Shown here: positions 1 to 7,989 of the stretch, piece by piece | Numbering within the stretch: the stretch's first letter is position 1 | Layout: each line of letters begins with the position of its first letter | NCBI GenBank assembly: GCA_913020085.1 | Contig: CAJVZW010000001.1 | Span: forward strand, 1-64,000 | Source of the DNA: an uncultured Pseudomonadota bacterium | GTDB lineage: Bacteria > Pseudomonadota > Gammaproteobacteria > Comchoanobacterales > Comchoanobacteraceae | Reading direction: 5' to 3' | DNA: 64,000 bases | Translations under genes and position numbers: made by a program | The notes under the pieces: generated by a model | What the model saw: the letters and a program-made list of their open reading frames with translations, nothing else | The model's database searches: none | Told to the model about the DNA's origin: nothing

Positions 1-939
1 GGTTATGGACGCATTCTGAAAGCTGGTGAATTCGTCAGTGAAATCATCGAAGAGAAAGACGCGACGGAAGAGCAAAAGGCAATCCGGTGCGTGAACAGTG
101 GTATTTTTTATATCCGCTCAACATTCTTGTTTGATATGCTTGATAAGATAACCAATAAAAACAGTCAAGAAGAATACTATCTTACCGATTTAGTTAAATT
201 CAGTGACCAATCAGAGCTTGTTATCGCAAGCCAGGAAGAGCTGTTAGGGGTCAATACTCTTGAAGACTTAGCCGCTGCTGAGCGACTCATCCAAAGTCGT
301 ATGATAAAAGAGTTGCTCAATCAAGGCGTTCTAATCACCGACCCTCAGCGTTTAACCCTCCAAGGAAAAGTAAATATTGCTCCTGGGGTAATTATCGAGC
401 CAAATGTGATTATCAAAAACAGTGAGATTGGCTCAGGATCGCATATTGGCGCAAATTCATCGATTATTGATAGTGAGATAGCAAACGACGTGGTCATTCT
501 CGATGGATGTGTTATTAATCAGTCCTGCATCCAGTCTGGCTGCCAAATTGGTCCTATGGCACATTTAAGAGAGAAAGTGAATCTAGATAAAAATGTCAAT
601 ATCGGAAATTTTGTTGAGATAAAAGCGTCTAAATTGGGTGGCAATACAAAGGCTAAACATTTGAGTTATATCGGTAATGGTGAAATTGGTGAATCCGTCA
701 ATATTGGAGCCGGCACAATATTCTGTAATTACGATGGCAAACAAAAATACCAGACTATTATTCATGATGGTGCATTTATTGGATCAAATAGTGCCTTAAT
801 TGCACCTGTGTCTATTGGCGCTGATTCACTGGTTGCGGCAGGGTCTACAATTACAGACTCTGTTGCTCATCAACAGACCGCCTTTGCTCGCGCACGACAA
901 GTAAATAAAGCTAATAAAAATGCAGATATCGAGTCTTAA
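1..939 (+). CDS. glmU: Bifunctional GlmU (N-acetyltransferase/uridylyltransferase), 5'-truncated
   Basis: The C-terminal 312 residues of GlmU, which converts glucosamine-1-phosphate to UDP-GlcNAc for peptidoglycan and LPS. The reading frame is open from base 1 and begins GYGRI, a GlmU pyrophosphorylase motif, so about 140 N-terminal residues lie outside the window (E. coli GlmU is 456 residues). The end of the uridylyltransferase domain is followed by a left-handed beta-helix of isoleucine-rich hexapeptide repeats. The acetyltransferase active-site stretch KHLSYIGNGEIG carries the histidine that corresponds to the catalytic His of E. coli GlmU. The next gene is glmS, so the two supply one pathway, as in many gammaproteobacteria. 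An ATG at base 91 is internal and not the start. Confidence 0.97.
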   Translation, partial: GYGRILKAGEFVSEIIEEKDATEEQKAIRCVNSGIFYIRSTFLFDMLDKITNKNSQEEYYLTDLVKFSDQSELVIASQEELLGVNTLEDLAAAERLIQSRMIKELLNQGVLITDPQRLTLQGKVNIAPGVIIEPNVIIKNSEIGSGSHIGANSSIIDSEIANDVVILDGCVINQSCIQSGCQIGPMAHLREKVNLDKNVNIGNFVEIKASKLGGNTKAKHLSYIGNGEIGESVNIGAGTIFCNYDGKQKYQTIIHDGAFIGSNSALIAPVSIGADSLVAAGSTITDSVAHQQTAFARARQVNKANKNADIES

Positions 940-940
940 A

Positions 941-961
941 ATTGTAAGTCCTTCTTACAAT
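941..961. other. Inverted repeat between glmU and glmS
   Basis: An 8-bp perfect inverted repeat (ATTGTAAG, 5-base loop, CTTACAAT) starts two bases after the glmU stop codon. It is followed by an A/T-rich run (tataaaatataaaa), not a clean T-tract, so it is at best a weak intrinsic terminator. It may instead be an mRNA processing hairpin in a glmUS transcript. In E. coli the glmU-glmS junction is an RNA processing site, but nothing here shows that directly. Confidence 0.4.
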
Positions 962-1033
962 ATAAAATATAAAAAAGCCGCTTGAAATTACAGATAATAT
1001 GCGCCATTCTATTTTAAATTTGGGATATTTGGA

Positions 1034-2761
1034 ATGTGCGGAATATTTGGAGCAGTCAGCAAATCTGACGATGTAGTTGACCAGGCAATTAAATCGCTGG
1101 CCCGATTGGAGTATCGGGGGTATGACTCAGCTGGTATCGCATTTGTAAATAATGGCAAGATAGAGAGAATAAGAAAAACAGGGAATACTACTAATCTCTC
1201 AAAAAGTATCAAAAAAGATGAACACCAAAGTTCTATTGTGATTGGTCACACACGGTGGGCAACCCATGGGCAGGTCAATGAAACAAACGCTCATCCACAC
1301 TTTGCATACAATAACGAACTGGTAGGTGTGCATAACGGAATTATTGAGAATGCCGCATTGCTCAAAGACACGTTGTTAGAAAATAAAATACCGATTTATT
1401 CTGAAACTGACTCTGAAATAGCAATCAGCTATATTGCATATCTATCTCAAGAAAAAGGGTTGCTAACAGCGCTTAAATTAGCCCATCTTCATATCATTGG
1501 ATCATATGCAATCGCTTTACTAGATAATAAAACAAAACAAATTTTTATTATAACCAATGAACGACAAGTTGTGATTGGAAAAAGTGCTAATGGTTTTCTT
1601 ATTGCATCTGATGAGTATGCTCTATTACCATTTTGTCAGCAAATTGCCTACCCTTGTGAGAATGAGATTATACGCATCTGTGAGGATTCTTATGAGTGTA
1701 TTCTTGGTGATAAACCACATCTTAAGGCAATTGAATATGAGCCTGAAGATTATCCAGCAAATAATTTTATGCTCAGGGAAATCCAAGAACAACCTCATAT
1801 ATTTGCCAGACAATCTGTGATGGCAAACAAGCCAGTTAAGATTGAAAATATTGAAAAGTTACACTTTGTTGCCTGTGGGACAAGTTATCATGCTGCACTT
1901 GTTGCAAAAAACTGGTTTCTTGCAAACACGCCCTTTGATATCACAGTCGAACATGCCAGTGAATATCGCTATACAAAAAGACATGTAGATAAAAAAACTG
2001 CGCTGATTGTTCTTTCTCAATCCGGGGAAACTGCCGATACATTGAATGCACTTCGGTCTGTGAAAGAAAAAATTGGAATCACCATTGGAGTTTGCAATAT
2101 TACTACAAGCACAATAGCAAGAGAAGTTGATCATGTAATTAGTCTTGATGCAGGCAGAGAGTTTGGTGTGGCATCGACAAAAGCATTTACATCTCAATTA
2201 GTTCGCTTAGCTCAGCTATTATCGAGTATATCCAGCTTCCCTCCTGTGAACTTCTCTTCGTTAATTGAATTGAGTAAGTTTGCATTAGAACAAAAAACCA
2301 TCGATCAATTTGCTAAAACAATCAGCAAATATGAAAATGCATTGTTTATTGGCCGATTATCTGGATACCCTTTGGCAATGGAGGCTGCTCTTAAGTTAAA
2401 AGAAATTACATATATCCATGCTGAGGCATATCCAGCAGGTGAGCTTAAACATGGGCCAATTGCTCTTATTGATGAGAGTATGCCTACCATCGCATTGGTA
2501 AGCCAATTCCATCAGCCCAATAAAACCTTATCAAATATTGAAGAAATTCGCTCTCGTGGAGGGCTTGTATTTATCTTGACAGATCAGCAAAGTGTATTAA
2601 ATCGACTGCCAGGAATTTATATTCCTCGGTGTAAGACTGAAATAGATTTTGCAGTAGCAAGTTCCATTCTTCTTCAGCGACTTGCGCATAGTGTGTGCAC
2701 TATAAGAGAGCTTGATCCAGATAGACCACGTAACCTAGCTAAGAGTGTTACTGTAGAATGA
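1034..2761 (+). CDS. glmS: Glutamine-fructose-6-phosphate aminotransferase (isomerizing)
   Basis: Makes glucosamine-6-phosphate from fructose-6-phosphate and glutamine, the first committed step to UDP-GlcNAc. The protein opens with MCGIFG, so Cys2 becomes the N-terminal nucleophile of the class II glutamine amidotransferase domain after Met removal. LEYRGYDSAG and GHTRWATHG are typical of that domain. Two SIS (sugar isomerase) domains follow, with CGTSYHAA and SQSGETADT, and the C-terminus ends in DPDRPRNLAKSVTVE, the conserved GlmS tail. At 575 residues it is a little shorter than the usual ~609. The ATG is fixed by the MCGIFG start. It overlaps the downstream SMR gene by 4 bases (ATGA). Confidence 0.97.
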   Translation: MCGIFGAVSKSDDVVDQAIKSLARLEYRGYDSAGIAFVNNGKIERIRKTGNTTNLSKSIKKDEHQSSIVIGHTRWATHGQVNETNAHPHFAYNNELVGVHNGIIENAALLKDTLLENKIPIYSETDSEIAISYIAYLSQEKGLLTALKLAHLHIIGSYAIALLDNKTKQIFIITNERQVVIGKSANGFLIASDEYALLPFCQQIAYPCENEIIRICEDSYECILGDKPHLKAIEYEPEDYPANNFMLREIQEQPHIFARQSVMANKPVKIENIEKLHFVACGTSYHAALVAKNWFLANTPFDITVEHASEYRYTKRHVDKKTALIVLSQSGETADTLNALRSVKEKIGITIGVCNITTSTIAREVDHVISLDAGREFGVASTKAFTSQLVRLAQLLSSISSFPPVNFSSLIELSKFALEQKTIDQFAKTISKYENALFIGRLSGYPLAMEAALKLKEITYIHAEAYPAGELKHGPIALIDESMPTIALVSQFHQPNKTLSNIEEIRSRGGLVFILTDQQSVLNRLPGIYIPRCKTEIDFAVASSILLQRLAHSVCTIRELDPDRPRNLAKSVTVE

Positions 2762-3114
2762 TTATATATTTCACCCTATTTGCAGCAATCGGATTTGAAG
2801 TATTAGGAACAATGCTTCTTCCGCTATCTGAAAACTTCACCAAAGCCCTGCCAAGTTGTATTATTGTTGTCTCATACTGCATTTCATTATACCTTCTATC
2901 AATACTTTCACAAAAATTACCTCTTGCAATATTGTATTCAACCTGGGCTGGTATGGGTATTTTCTTAGTTTCATTTTTTAGTTTTTATTACTATAACCAA
3001 TCACTGAATTGGCAAACCATTTTGGGGCTTACAATGATTGCTATAGGAGTGTCTCTGGTTAATATTCATAAAGAGATACCTGACCATAATCCAGCTCAGT
3101 CAAACCCTTTTTAA
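2758..3114 (+). CDS. Small multidrug resistance (SMR/EmrE-type) exporter
   Basis: A 118-residue protein with four predicted membrane helices and the SMR layout. Glu14 lies in helix 1 (AAIGFEVLGT), at the position of the proton/drug-binding Glu14 of EmrE. AILYSTWAGMGI matches the conserved helix-3 segment containing the EmrE Trp63 position. The family exports cationic compounds, guanidinium or polyamines by proton antiport as an antiparallel dimer in the inner membrane. The start codon overlaps the glmS stop (ATGA), implying translational coupling to glmS. Substrate cannot be told from sequence. The C-terminal tail after helix 4 (about residues 105-118) is hydrophilic and somewhat longer than in EmrE. 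Confidence 0.88.
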   Translation: MIIYFTLFAAIGFEVLGTMLLPLSENFTKALPSCIIVVSYCISLYLLSILSQKLPLAILYSTWAGMGIFLVSFFSFYYYNQSLNWQTILGLTMIAIGVSLVNIHKEIPDHNPAQSNPF

Positions 3115-3134
3115 GTCATTCTCAATAACACCTA

Positions 3135-3163
3135 TTGATATTAAATGATTTTTTTGTTTAAAT
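3135..3163 (+). promoter_or_regulatory. Sigma-70-type promoter for the MORN gene
   Basis: TTGATA at 3135-3140, a 17-base spacer, and TTAAAT at 3158-3163 preceded by an extended -10 TGT. The predicted transcript would start near 3170, giving a short leader before the ATG at 3192. The call rests on consensus matching only. Confidence 0.5.
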
Positions 3164-3191
3164 GACATGAGTAACAGCATAAAAAAACATT

Positions 3192-4313
3192 ATGAAAAAC
3201 CTTATTACCCTACTAATTTTATCCTTGTCTATTAACGCTTTATCCCAACCAATACAGCCTCATGGCGGTGAGTACAATGGTCAGTGGAAGAATGGGGTAG
3301 TCCATGGAAAAGGCACCTATATATGGCAAGATGGAAGCCGTTATGAGGGCCAATGGAAAATGGGCCAAATTGATGGGTTTGGCACTTATACTTGGACAAA
3401 TGGTGATAAGTACACAGGGTTCTGGAAACATGGCATCATTAGCGGCCAAGGCACCTATGTATGGATAAGTGGAAATAAATATATCGGCTCCTGGGAAAAC
3501 GGAAAACGTCATGGCTTTGGAACGATCACTTATAATGCGAATGATTTATACAAAGGCGATACCTATAGTGGGCAATGGAGCCAGGATTCACGAAATGGAG
3601 AGGGCACTTATCAGTGGGCCAATGGTGATAAATATACCGGTAGCTGGCTCAATGATTTAAAAAATGGCTACGGTACCTTTTATTATCAATCTCAGAAAGA
3701 ATTCAAGGGTGATAAATATATTGGCCAGTGGAAGGAAGATCAACGGGTCAATCAAGGTACCTATATCTGGGCCAATGGTAATACATATGAAGGACAGTGG
3801 GAAAACAACTTAATTAACGGCAAAGGAACATTCCAATCAGTGAATGGGGATAAATATGAGGGGCAGTGGAAAAATGGTAAGAAAGATGGTGAGGGCACCT
3901 TCTATTATCTTGCTAATAACCATTTCAAAGGAGATAGTTACAAAGGTCAGTGGGTAAATGATCATATTGAAGGAGAAGGAACCTACTATTTTAAAGCAAA
4001 TAATCAATTAAAAGGTAGTATTTATATCGGTTCATGGAAAAATGGGAAAATGAATGGTACCGGAACATTCACTTGGTCAAATGGAAATATATATAAAGGC
4101 AGTTGGGTCAATGGTCAGCGAAACGGAAATGGTAATTTATTTTTAAGAAATGATGGGCCCCTAAATGGTGGACAATTCACAGGAACCTGGAAAGACGACG
4201 AAATCGTTGGGGAAGGCACCTTTATATGGGCTGATGGCAGTCGATATTTTGGACAATGGAAAGATGGTACAATGAGTGGACATGGTATTTTTACGGCAAA
4301 TTCCTCGAAGTAG
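3192..4313 (+). CDS. Exported MORN-repeat protein (14 repeats)
   Basis: A 373-residue protein with an N-terminal signal peptide (about residues 1-19, MKNLITLLILSLSINALS) followed almost wall to wall by 14 MORN repeats of the form GxxYxGxWxxGxxxGxGTY. Most repeats are 23 residues. Five (repeats 4, 6, 9, 10 and 12) are 28 residues because of a five-residue insertion, usually ending in FKGD or LKG before the next repeat. MORN arrays form elongated beta-meanders; in eukaryotes they often bind phospholipids or act as scaffolds, and bacterial examples are common in host-associated species. No enzymatic domain is present. A good promoter lies just upstream and the gene is probably monocistronic. It abuts the convergent DUF2878 gene with no spacer. 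Function is unknown; a periplasmic or surface role is inferred from the signal peptide. Confidence 0.88.
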   Translation: MKNLITLLILSLSINALSQPIQPHGGEYNGQWKNGVVHGKGTYIWQDGSRYEGQWKMGQIDGFGTYTWTNGDKYTGFWKHGIISGQGTYVWISGNKYIGSWENGKRHGFGTITYNANDLYKGDTYSGQWSQDSRNGEGTYQWANGDKYTGSWLNDLKNGYGTFYYQSQKEFKGDKYIGQWKEDQRVNQGTYIWANGNTYEGQWENNLINGKGTFQSVNGDKYEGQWKNGKKDGEGTFYYLANNHFKGDSYKGQWVNDHIEGEGTYYFKANNQLKGSIYIGSWKNGKMNGTGTFTWSNGNIYKGSWVNGQRNGNGNLFLRNDGPLNGGQFTGTWKDDEIVGEGTFIWADGSRYFGQWKDGTMSGHGIFTANSSK

Positions 4314-4850
4314 TTAATAATGGCTAGGAATTTTTACCAACTTGCAGCAATATTGATATCCAGCTATAAGTAGCGGAAATAAAATAGCGAAATCACAGGC
4401 ATGGATTATAAGCTGTGAGTTAAAATCAACCGGAACGCCTACACCGGCTATTTGGGTCCCAAACCCATAGCTTACGCTCCCCCCAATTGCTCCAAAAACT
4501 GACTGAATCCATCTTGGTAACCCCTGAGTAAAACCAAGAGAAAGGTGAAATGTACTTATAAAAATCCACCATATACTGGCAAACCAAAGCGGTAAAAGTA
4601 ATGTATTTTCTGAGAATATAAACAGCCCTGCATAATATAAGGTTTGATCGTGAATAATGCCTATCAGTCCGATAATAAATATGACAAACAAACGACGCCT
4701 GCCCCCAAAGGTTATTCCGTTTATCAGTGCAAGAGAGGTTATTGTTAGCCACCGGTTAGGATACTGACCAACAACAGCTGTCCACCATCCAGCTTGAAAC
4801 AAAATGAAATTTATAATCTTAGATAGCGTTGTTAAATCAATATAGCGCAT
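4314..4850 (-). CDS. DUF2878-family membrane protein
   Basis: A 178-residue polytopic membrane protein. The N-terminal NFILFQAGWWTAVVGQ, the IIGLIGIIHDQTLYYAG segment and the later WFASIWWIFISTFHLSLG and GSVSYGFG stretches resemble the DUF2878 family of four- to five-helix inner membrane proteins whose function is not known. The start ATG follows the upstream Sel1 gene stop directly (TAAATG on the coding strand), so the two are almost certainly one transcript. Its stop codon abuts the stop of the convergent MORN gene. Confidence 0.72.
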   Translation of the reverse strand: MRYIDLTTLSKIINFILFQAGWWTAVVGQYPNRWLTITSLALINGITFGGRRRLFVIFIIGLIGIIHDQTLYYAGLFIFSENTLLLPLWFASIWWIFISTFHLSLGFTQGLPRWIQSVFGAIGGSVSYGFGTQIAGVGVPVDFNSQLIIHACDFAILFPLLIAGYQYCCKLVKIPSHY

Positions 4851-5309
4851 TTATTTTTTATTAAATCCATAAAAAGTTGCCTGTTTAAAACAAAAGTCTG
4901 CATTATCAGAATTATTTGATTGAAAAATTCCAGAACGTGCAAGTAGGCCCTTAATGTACCATGCAACTGGGGAACCTTTTTTAGTGGCATTATCGATATA
5001 TTCAAGTGCCTTTTCTTTTTCGACTCCTTTATTAGAGCCAATTCTTTGCCATGCTAAGTATGCCTCTGCCTCTTTTAATCCTGCATTGGCAGCTTTTGTA
5101 ATATAGTAGCTGGCCTTGTTAGTATCTCGTCCAACAACTTTTCCCTTCAAATAATACATTCCCAAATTAAAAAAAGCCTTTGCATTTCCTTTTTCTGACG
5201 CCTGCACATAACACTCAAAAGCCATATGATCATCTGGCCACTGACCAATTTTTCCGGTTCTATATTTATCACCCATGATGCACAGCTCAGAAGCGTCACC
5301 TTTTTTCAT
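4851..5309 (-). CDS. Sel1-like (TPR-type) repeat protein
   Basis: A 152-residue, all-helical protein with about four Sel1-like repeats. The phrases ASEKGNAKAFFNLGMYYLKG and AANAGLKEAEAYLAWQRIG fit the A-x-x-G-x-x-x-A/G-x-x-x-L pattern. Sel1 repeats are protein-interaction modules and are abundant in Legionella/Coxiella-type bacteria. No signal peptide is evident. The first ATG (5309) has no Shine-Dalgarno sequence, whereas a strong GGAGG at 5349-5345 lies 8 bases before an in-frame ATC at 5336; the frame is open back to a TGA at 5357-5355. Translation may therefore start at a non-standard codon, adding about nine residues (KQSELIDL) that extend the first helix. It is co-transcribed with the DUF2878 gene. 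Confidence 0.75.
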   Translation of the reverse strand: MKKGDASELCIMGDKYRTGKIGQWPDDHMAFECYVQASEKGNAKAFFNLGMYYLKGKVVGRDTNKASYYITKAANAGLKEAEAYLAWQRIGSNKGVEKEKALEYIDNATKKGSPVAWYIKGLLARSGIFQSNNSDNADFCFKQATFYGFNKK

Positions 5310-5362
5310 TAAATCTATTAATTCAGATTGCTTGATTTTTCCGTCCTCCCTGTTTCACCCAA

Positions 5363-5391
5363 TTGACATTTTATACCGTGTGAGCTATAAG
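5363..5391 (+). promoter_or_regulatory. Strong sigma-70 promoter for def-fmt
   Basis: TTGACA (5363-5368), exactly 17 bases, then TATAAG (5386-5391): eleven of twelve consensus bases. Transcription would begin near 5398, leaving a ~19-base leader with AAGGAG just before the def ATG at 5417. Confidence 0.8.
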
Positions 5392-5416
5392 TGTCTATAA
5401 GAAAAGGAGATAATTT

Positions 5417-5914
5417 ATGGATTGCTATCCAATACTACAATATCCCAATACAAAATTAAGAGAACCTGGAAAAAAAGTAGAAAAATTTGATGCAGAACTA
5501 AAGAGCATTGTTGATAAGATGTTTGTAACCCACTATGCGCAAGAAAATTGTGCTGCTCTTGCTGCTACGCAGCTAGGTATCCCTTTGAGAATCACTGTTA
5601 TTGATTTTAGTGAGACAAAAGATCAACCCCTTTGCCTGATTAATCCAGAAATCGTTAATAGGGAAGGAAAAGAGACATCCCCCGAAGGATGCATGTCAGT
5701 TCCTGTATTAACAGCAAAAGTGACCCGAGCAGAAAAAATAACTGTGAAATACTTTAACGTCAAAGGAGAGGAAAGGGAAATGACGGCTGATGGATTTATG
5801 GCAAAATGTATTCAACATGAAATTGATCACCTCGATGGCATACTTTATATTGATCGGCTCAGCCCGCTCAAGAAGAAGATGCTGGAAATGAAGTTAAGAA
5901 GACATAGCGCCTGA
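5417..5914 (+). CDS. def: Peptide deformylase with altered motif I
   Basis: Removes the formyl group from N-terminal fMet of nascent proteins. Motif II is EGCMSVP (Cys92 metal ligand) and motif III QHEIDHLDG (His134, His138 ligands, Glu135 catalytic), all intact, and the length (165 residues) is normal. Motif I, normally G-x-G-x-AAxQ, reads CAALAATQ at residues 45-52, so both conserved glycines are replaced by Cys45 and Ala47 while the AAxQ half and catalytic Gln52 remain. It has an excellent Shine-Dalgarno (AAGGAG) and promoter, and is followed after 4 bases by fmt, its natural partner in the formylation/deformylation cycle. No second def is visible in the window. Confidence 0.95.
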   Translation: MDCYPILQYPNTKLREPGKKVEKFDAELKSIVDKMFVTHYAQENCAALAATQLGIPLRITVIDFSETKDQPLCLINPEIVNREGKETSPEGCMSVPVLTAKVTRAEKITVKYFNVKGEEREMTADGFMAKCIQHEIDHLDGILYIDRLSPLKKKMLEMKLRRHSA

Positions 5915-5918
5915 AGCG

Positions 5919-6827
5919 ATGAGGATAATTTTTGCTGGCAGTCCTGATTTTTCTGTACCTGTTCTTAAAAGTTTACATGAAAACCATTCTGTCTGTTTGG
6001 TGATCACCCAGCCAGATAGGCCATCTGGAAGGGGTAAAAAACTAACAGCCTGTGAAGTTAAGCAATGTGCTCTAAAACTTGGTCTTAAGGTACACCAGCC
6101 TGAATCCATTAATAACGAGCACTCAAGGCAACTAATTCGTGAACAAAATGCCGATATAATGATTGTTGCTGCTTATGGACAGATCATCCCGCTTGATATT
6201 TTGCAAATGACCAAGCTTCATGCTTGGAACATACATGCTTCTATTCTCCCAAGATGGCGCGGTGCCTCTCCGATTGAACATGCCATCCTTCATGCAGATA
6301 AAATGACAGGCATTTCAATAATGAAGATGGAAAGAGGAATGGATACCGGGCCGGTCATTCACTCAGAAACAATAGAGGTCGGGATCATGAATCGTATTCA
6401 GCTAACTAAAGCGCTGTCTCAGTTAGCCGTCCCTGCCATACTGAATGGAATTGATAGCATTATCGAAAATAAGAACCTGAGCGTACAAGATGATAAAGAG
6501 GTTACCTACGCACCAAAAATCAAGAAAGACAGCTTCAGGATTGACTGGTTGTTAACAGCAGAGCAGATTCTTTGTAAAATTTTGGCATTCCACCCCTACT
6601 GCTATTTCGAATATAAGGGGCATACGATAAGAATTCTTGATTGTGAAGTTGTTGATATTAATAATGTGCCTGGTAGTGTGGTAGTTGCTGACCAAAATAA
6701 GTTGATTATTGCTGCCAATCAACAAGCCATTCTGATTAAAGAGCTTCAACTGTCAGGTAAAAAAGCAATCTCTTGGAAATCTTTTTATAATGGGCACCCA
6801 GATCTTTTTACTGTGAAAGATGCATAA
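5919..6827 (+). CDS. fmt: Methionyl-tRNA formyltransferase
   Basis: Formylates the initiator Met-tRNA using 10-formyltetrahydrofolate. The N-terminal Rossmann domain carries NIHASILPRWRGASPI (catalytic Asn and His, formyl-THF loop) and GMDTGPV (catalytic Asp), followed by the C-terminal OB-type domain that contacts tRNA. The length of 302 residues is typical. It is transcribed with def from one promoter. The last 20 bases overlap the 3' end of the convergent permease gene, which limits room for a terminator. Confidence 0.96.
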   Translation: MRIIFAGSPDFSVPVLKSLHENHSVCLVITQPDRPSGRGKKLTACEVKQCALKLGLKVHQPESINNEHSRQLIREQNADIMIVAAYGQIIPLDILQMTKLHAWNIHASILPRWRGASPIEHAILHADKMTGISIMKMERGMDTGPVIHSETIEVGIMNRIQLTKALSQLAVPAILNGIDSIIENKNLSVQDDKEVTYAPKIKKDSFRIDWLLTAEQILCKILAFHPYCYFEYKGHTIRILDCEVVDINNVPGSVVVADQNKLIIAANQQAILIKELQLSGKKAISWKSFYNGHPDLFTVKDA

Positions 6828-7989
6828 TATCTAAAATAATCATCACCAACGCCATCAAAACAACCACCGGTGCTGTGAATGTAAAATATGGAACCTGGTA
6901 TGGGCTTACCTCTCCCTTTAGCCGCACTCCAATACAATTAAGTACAGGCAATATCATTAGTAATACCCCAACAAGTGCCCCCGCAGGTTGCAACGCAATA
7001 ATAAACAGTTTTGGGAAAAATAATACACAAATGGCTGGTGGTAAAAATGCGATCGCTGAAATGATAAATTGATTCTGGTTGAAGTTCTTGAGCCAATCTC
7101 TTACAAAATCAAACAAACTAACAGATGCACCAACAAGCGATGTGCTAATTGCAAAAATCACGAACCAATGAAATAAAGGGTGGATAATATCCAGCCCGTG
7201 CTGCGATGCGAGTGCTTCAGGTAGTATCTCCCTAAGAGAATTACTTATCGCAATACTTTGCAAAGAGTTAGGACCTGTTGCTGGAAGATTGTACATGACC
7301 AATAACATCCAAATTAGATAAACTGCCAAGGGGATAGAGCTACCTATATATATCGCACTTTTCAGGGAGTTGATGTCATCATCTAAAAATCGGCGAAGGG
7401 ATGGAATAATAATTTGATATCCAAATGCTAGAATACATATTGGAAATGCTCTCCCAATATCAGACCAATTGTCTGGATGACTATATGATAAATTAATGGT
7501 AGGAGTGAGAGCACCTACAATCATCAGGTATGTGAGCACAAGACCCCATAACATAACTGTTGCAATTGTTCCCGAACGATTCGATGGGGCCAAAAAAAAT
7601 ATCAATACGACACTGAATATTAATGCACCGACTGTATCCAAATGAAACCCGGAGAACAAACCAACCAAGCTGGCAGAAAATTCAGCTAAATATGCAGCAT
7701 TTAAACAATATAAAAGCAATAAATATGCCGTTATACATATCCAGTACCCAGACTTTCCCATTGCATATTCTGACATTGTGACTAGGTTTGCAGATTTACT
7801 AAAAAATGCGTTGGATTCAAGCATAAAAAATGAAGCCATTAACATACCCGCCCAACTAATAATTAGTGTTACTACAGTAGCACCAGTGCCAAATGTAGCC
7901 ATAGAAATTGGCATTGCAACCATCGCAGCTCCGATACTGGTACCAGCAATCATGGAAATCGCCCCGAGTTGCCTTGCCCAACTAGTCAT
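6808..7989 (-). CDS. Aromatic amino acid permease (TyrP/Mtr, HAAAP family)
   Basis: About 393 residues with roughly eleven membrane helices. The N-terminus [21 protein letters not shown] closely follows the TyrP/Mtr/TnaB signature (xAGTTIGAGMLAMP), and the later GYQIIIPSL segment is also typical of the tryptophan/tyrosine permease family (proton symport of Trp or Tyr across the inner membrane). The exact substrate cannot be assigned. I chose the ATG at 7989, which overlaps the parC stop by 8 bases; an in-frame GTG at 8001 is an alternative. Overlap with parC implies co-transcription. Uptake of aromatic amino acids fits an organism relying on host supply, but that is inference. Confidence 0.88.
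   Translation of the reverse strand: MTSWARQLGAISMIAGTSIGAAMVAMPISMATFGTGATVVTLIISWAGMLMASFFMLESNAFFSKSANLVTMSEYAMGKSGYWICITAYLLLLYCLNAAYLAEFSASLVGLFSGFHLDTVGALIFSVVLIFFLAPSNRSGTIATVMLWGLVLTYLMIVGALTPTINLSYSHPDNWSDIGRAFPICILAFGYQIIIPSLRRFLDDDINSLKSAIYIGSSIPLAVYLIWMLLVMYNLPATGPNSLQSIAISNSLREILPEALASQHGLDIIHPLFHWFVIFAISTSLVGASVSLFDFVRDWLKNFNQNQFIISAIAFLPPAICVLFFPKLFIIALQPAGALVGVLLMILPVLNCIGVRLKGEVSPYQVPYFTFTAPVVVLMALVMIILDIMHLSQ

Noticed and set aside
3240-4313. Direct repeats that might suggest a CRISPR or satellite array
   Set aside because: They are the codons of MORN repeats in an open reading frame, not spacer-separated identical repeats.
4426-5041. Further minus-strand frames in the DUF2878/Sel1 region
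   Set aside because: They are shadow frames lying over the recognisable DUF2878 and Sel1 coding frames, without motifs.
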